From CAJXOW01 sp964421495 (GTDB taxonomy: Bacteria; Bacteroidota; Rhodothermia; Balneolales; Balneolaceae), in the NCBI GenBank assembly GCA_964421495.1, contig CAYQXO010000128.1, positions 1 to 7,366 on the forward strand: a stretch of 7,366 bases of DNA, in the 5' to 3' direction. The translations under genes were made by a program, and so were the position numbers. Each line of letters begins with the position of its first letter. Position 1 is the stretch's first letter. Positions 6,501 to 7,366 of the stretch are shown here, piece after piece. Below the pieces are notes generated by a model. That model worked only from the letters and a program-made list of their open reading frames with translations, was not told where the DNA came from and ran no database searches.

Positions 6501-7208
6501 AGATGGTACGGTTCCGGAAATACGAATATGATTATCGATGCCGAGGGCGGCAATTTCAGTAGATTGCGAACATGGGATGCCGATAAAAAGGTTCAGGAGT
6601 GGCTGGAAAATAACCGCGACAGGGCAAGCGGTGACGGGATGTGGGATAATTCGGGCGACTATCGCTCCGCTTTCGGAAGTTCCATTTTCAGTACCGGCGA
6701 TATAAATCTCAGTACGTCCGGAAATTCGGAGGGGGGATACGATATCGAGATGGCCATACCCAAAAATGAACAGGCGGGTCTCACCCTGGAAGCCGGGCAG
6801 GATATCGGCGTGATTGCCGACTATTCCGGTGTTGGCTCTTCCGGCAGCCAGGCTACCACGTTTGACCAGTGGAGTTACGAGTATGTAACCCTGTGCGACT
6901 GCCCGACCACCGATGTGCCTGAAGAGGGAGCTGACCCGATAGCCCATGAATTTGAATTGCAGCAAAATTATCCCAATCCCTTTAACCCGACTACGAATAT
7001 CAAGTATTCGCTGCCTGCAAGTCAAAACGTGACCCTGAAGGTGTATAATATGCTGGGCCGGGAAGTGGCCACCCTGGTGAACCAAAAGCAGAGTGCCGGA
7101 GTCCATACAGTTACGTTCGACGCTAAAGATCTTTCCAGCGGGGTCTATTTCTACCGCATCAAGACGGAAAACAAGCAAAAGGTCCGGAAAATGCTCCTGG
7201 TGAAATAA
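3600..7208 (+). CDS. Large T9SS-exported multidomain protein with a zincin-like HEAQH domain
   Basis: A 1202-residue secreted protein. Residues 1-30 are a signal peptide (cleavage near IMA|Q). Two copies of one module follow (35-247 and 252-471), each an unrecognised beta-rich domain plus an FN3-like domain, then a canonical FN3 (about 475-562). Residues ~566-812 form a putative zinc metallopeptidase domain with IHEAQH (H728, E729, H732) and downstream H740, E745, H748 and D750 as possible third ligands. Asp-rich calcium repeats start at 817, 845 and 873. Residues ~892-1097 look like a CBM9/DOMON-type domain (IDGTIDEWPG at 906-915). Residues ~1118-1202 are a type A T9SS sorting domain (NYPNPFNPTT at 1123-1132, GVYFYRI, ending KMLLVK). 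The protein should be carried across the outer membrane by T9SS, with the tail normally removed and the protein anchored or released. An in-frame TAA at 3591 fixes the frame; ATG 3600 was chosen, but ATG 3612 gives an equally good signal peptide. Peptidase activity and substrate are inferred only. Confidence 0.88.
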   Translation: MHFHMLSRKLTTGLVCILCVMVSIPSAIMAQEEDPVYLKRKVVDADGDDIPDSRSIPDITFTAFLNNDLDSVLIENAPRWDGGDGNWEADFSRVGVELQNFYHFEAEDTAYIRVTDRVLGQQGIYSQPIDTVPWSDPKPFGQIQLQDIDVPAPPQNASIDLSADYERTLNWEAESGMEYRIYRKERDDVIFNGERRNLYTLQAEGVTGGEWTDPNTSSQRKFAYIIYAVNSNGTFSSHSKELSQEKPSSETSVYFKRFVQNVNGQRIDKREPEITFTAFLNNEEDSVLLENAPRLDQADFRNIDPTNGVVGVELQLFPQFEAMDTVHIRVTDTVLREHGTMTQVIDTIPWNDPKPFESLTLHQSNEIPTRPQNVELTISDVALTNSENIERRVTWDTEVGVTYRIYRRNRHDTLINGIQRNLYVLQEKGITSGSWIDPSNSADSAYGYVVYAENNNGVLSSHSREVVRTKPLTGLQDTSVTTKNVSLSWDAFTPLVGETAGYNIYRRTESGSYGSPENYTGPQTHYTDSRLEPGQTYYYKVVPRNMKREEVGEAQEVQVTTESSGNYTSYANLNTAVVIYKNTNHRSGGDYEMSDSEVEDIKEHLETAREFYWRNTEMQLNFEFDYIIVDEYKQMSDQSGQSTRQTGQHLAEDYGVVNTQYDFVFRLTATTGGFWSWGATNLLNLPGPDRRTGFSQLQWPLGSGGFNAYPGEYPDNNVDNGLIWLYIHEAQHAVDGIYRHNGFPEMGHGDFPELYGNPDLDIGSEPGYPMGDYPSGYPEGWGVRFGKRFDFQATMFREFYNYKNLLSNWGEIIQAEDQDGDGMPDHDARVPFDEQSFGSSPTEADTDGDGYTDKQEAIDGIYHYSFSNPNKKDTDGDGLEDGQDPNPRYPMRLSVKRKAENFSPRIDGTIDEWPGITKLNDTVSVTTNNTSFSPELYMAYDSDSLYFAISMPKDATPTVKWDFDADGRWYGSGNTNMIIDAEGGNFSRLRTWDADKKVQEWLENNRDRASGDGMWDNSGDYRSAFGSSIFSTGDINLSTSGNSEGGYDIEMAIPKNEQAGLTLEAGQDIGVIADYSGVGSSGSQATTFDQWSYEYVTLCDCPTTDVPEEGADPIAHEFELQQNYPNPFNPTTNIKYSLPASQNVTLKVYNMLGREVATLVNQKQSAGVHTVTFDAKDLSSGVYFYRIKTENKQKVRKMLLVK
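3702..4340 (+). repeat. Internal module copy 1 (unknown beta domain + FN3-like), residues 35-247
   Basis: This is the first copy of a duplicated protein module. The leading half has VYLKR, ITFTAFLNN, DSVLIENAPR, VGVELQ, IRVTD and DPKPF. The second half is FN3-like, with PPQN, a Trp strand (LNWEAESG), YRIYRK, RNLYTLQ, then a YIIYAVN strand and SSHSKEL. The leading half is not a domain I recognise. Confidence 0.75.
4353..5012 (+). repeat. Internal module copy 2 (unknown beta domain + FN3-like), residues 252-471
   Basis: This second copy keeps the same order of landmarks: VYFKR, ITFTAFLNN, DSVLLENAPR, VGVELQ, IRVTD, DPKPF, RPQN, YRIYRR, RNLYVLQ, SSHSREV. Aligned by eye, the leading ~105 residues are about 55% identical to copy 1 and the FN3-like half less so. 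The DNA has diverged, so this is an old duplication at protein level rather than a recent direct repeat. Confidence 0.75.
5781..5795 (+). other. HEAQH zinc-binding motif of the putative metallopeptidase domain
   Basis: Codons for His728-Glu-Ala-Gln-His732, preceded by a hydrophobic helix-like LIWLYI. In zincins the two His bind zinc and the Glu is the catalytic base. The following residues (AVDGIY) do not complete the metzincin HExxHxxGxxH pattern; candidate third ligands are H740, E745, H748 and D750. Motif presence is certain, activity is not. Confidence 0.6.
6048..6260 (+). repeat. Three calcium-binding Asp-rich (TSP3-like) repeats
   Basis: Three Dx(D)GDGxxD motifs begin at residues 817 (DQDGDGMPD), 845 (DTDGDGYTD) and 873 (DTDGDGLED), exactly 28 residues (84 bases) apart. 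The third is followed by GQDPNP. These match thrombospondin type 3/dockerin-style calcium loops and probably form a stiff Ca2+-dependent linker between the peptidase-like and CBM9-like domains. Confidence 0.8.
6951..7205 (+). other. Type A T9SS C-terminal sorting domain (Por secretion tail)
   Basis: Residues 1118-1202 show the full family order: FELQQNYPNPFNPTT, an IKYSLP strand, VTLKVYNMLGREVATL, AGVHTVTFDAKDLSSGVYFYRI, and the basic KxRKMLLVK end. This domain directs export through T9SS and is usually cleaved at the cell surface. The NPFNPTT variant is common in Balneolota, Ignavibacteria and related FCB phyla. Confidence 0.93.
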
Positions 7209-7249
7209 AGTTTACATTCATTCATCCGTGCCCACGACGGTGAGGCCTA

Positions 7250-7366
7250 ATGCAAAAGGAGGATACCATTACTGTCCAAAAAGCTTTACGAAGATTGCAC
7301 GAACCGACTTCCAAGACAGCGAAAGGCGAACTTGTATTTATCCTTGTTTTTCTGCTGACCCTTTCG
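7250..7366 (+). CDS. Start of an unidentified, probably membrane-anchored protein (3' end off window)
   Basis: An open frame runs from ATG 7250 to the right edge (39 codons). It starts MQKEDTITVQKALRRL, a polar and basic N-terminus, and reaches a hydrophobic ELVFILVFLLTLS at the edge, suggesting a cytoplasmic tail followed by a transmembrane segment. An in-frame TGA at 7241-7243 means ATG 7250 is the first ATG. GGTGAGG (7239-7245) sits 4 bases upstream, a close but plausible ribosome site. A better AAGGAGG (7256-7262) lies inside the frame, 5 bases before an in-frame ATT (7268). The gap to the preceding stop is only 41 bases with no clear terminator, so cotranscription with the large secreted protein is possible. 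Too little is present to name a family. Confidence 0.5.
   Translation, partial: MQKEDTITVQKALRRLHEPTSKTAKGELVFILVFLLTLS

Noticed and set aside
5688..7178. 496-codon open frame on the minus strand inside the large secreted-protein gene
   Set aside because: It has no signal peptide or domain motif and runs antisense to a region with clear TSP3, CBM9-like and T9SS-tail signatures on the + strand. It looks like a codon-bias shadow.
7225..7242. CCGT/ACGG hairpin after the large gene as a terminator
   Set aside because: A 4-bp stem with no T-run; not a credible terminator.
1..7366. CRISPR array, tRNA/rRNA, insertion sequence or phage signal
   Set aside because: No spaced direct DNA repeats, cloverleaf sequence, transposase motif or terminal inverted repeats were seen on either strand.

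Overview
This window looks like a chromosomal segment from a Gram-negative bacterium of the Bacteroidota/FCB group. The best guess is a Balneolota/Rhodothermota- or Ignavibacteria-like lineage. Three things support this: a TonB-dependent receptor, a PorV/PorQ-family outer-membrane protein, and a very large exported protein ending in a type A type IX secretion (T9SS) sorting domain with the NYPNPFNPTT motif common in those lineages. The major starts lack strong Shine-Dalgarno sequences and have AT-rich leaders, also as expected for this group. The phylum assignment is inference; there is no marker gene here.

Layout: all genes are on the + strand. Positions 1-2069 hold the C-terminal ~690 residues of a TonB-dependent receptor; its signal peptide, any N-terminal regulatory-type domain and most of the plug lie off the left edge. 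A 215-base gap follows, carrying a strong GC-rich hairpin. Positions 2285-3226 encode a complete 313-residue PorV/PorQ-family protein. A 373-base gap with weak hairpins but no supportable gene follows. Positions 3600-7208 encode a 1202-residue secreted multidomain protein: signal peptide, two tandem copies of a ~215-residue module (an unrecognised beta-rich domain plus an FN3-like domain), a third FN3 domain, a zincin-like domain with HEAQH, three calcium-binding Asp-rich repeats spaced exactly 28 residues apart, a CBM9/DOMON-like domain, and the T9SS sorting domain. Forty-one bases later the start of a further gene (7250 to the right edge) encodes a short polar N-terminus followed by a probable membrane segment.

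How they may work together: PorV-type proteins bind T9SS C-terminal signals and carry cargo to the surface attachment machinery. A PorV-like gene directly upstream of a large T9SS cargo gene suggests a dedicated shuttle-cargo pair, perhaps with the receptor importing a product released at the cell surface. The domain calls rest on motifs read by eye. The functional link, the substrate and the catalytic activity of the HEAQH domain are inference.
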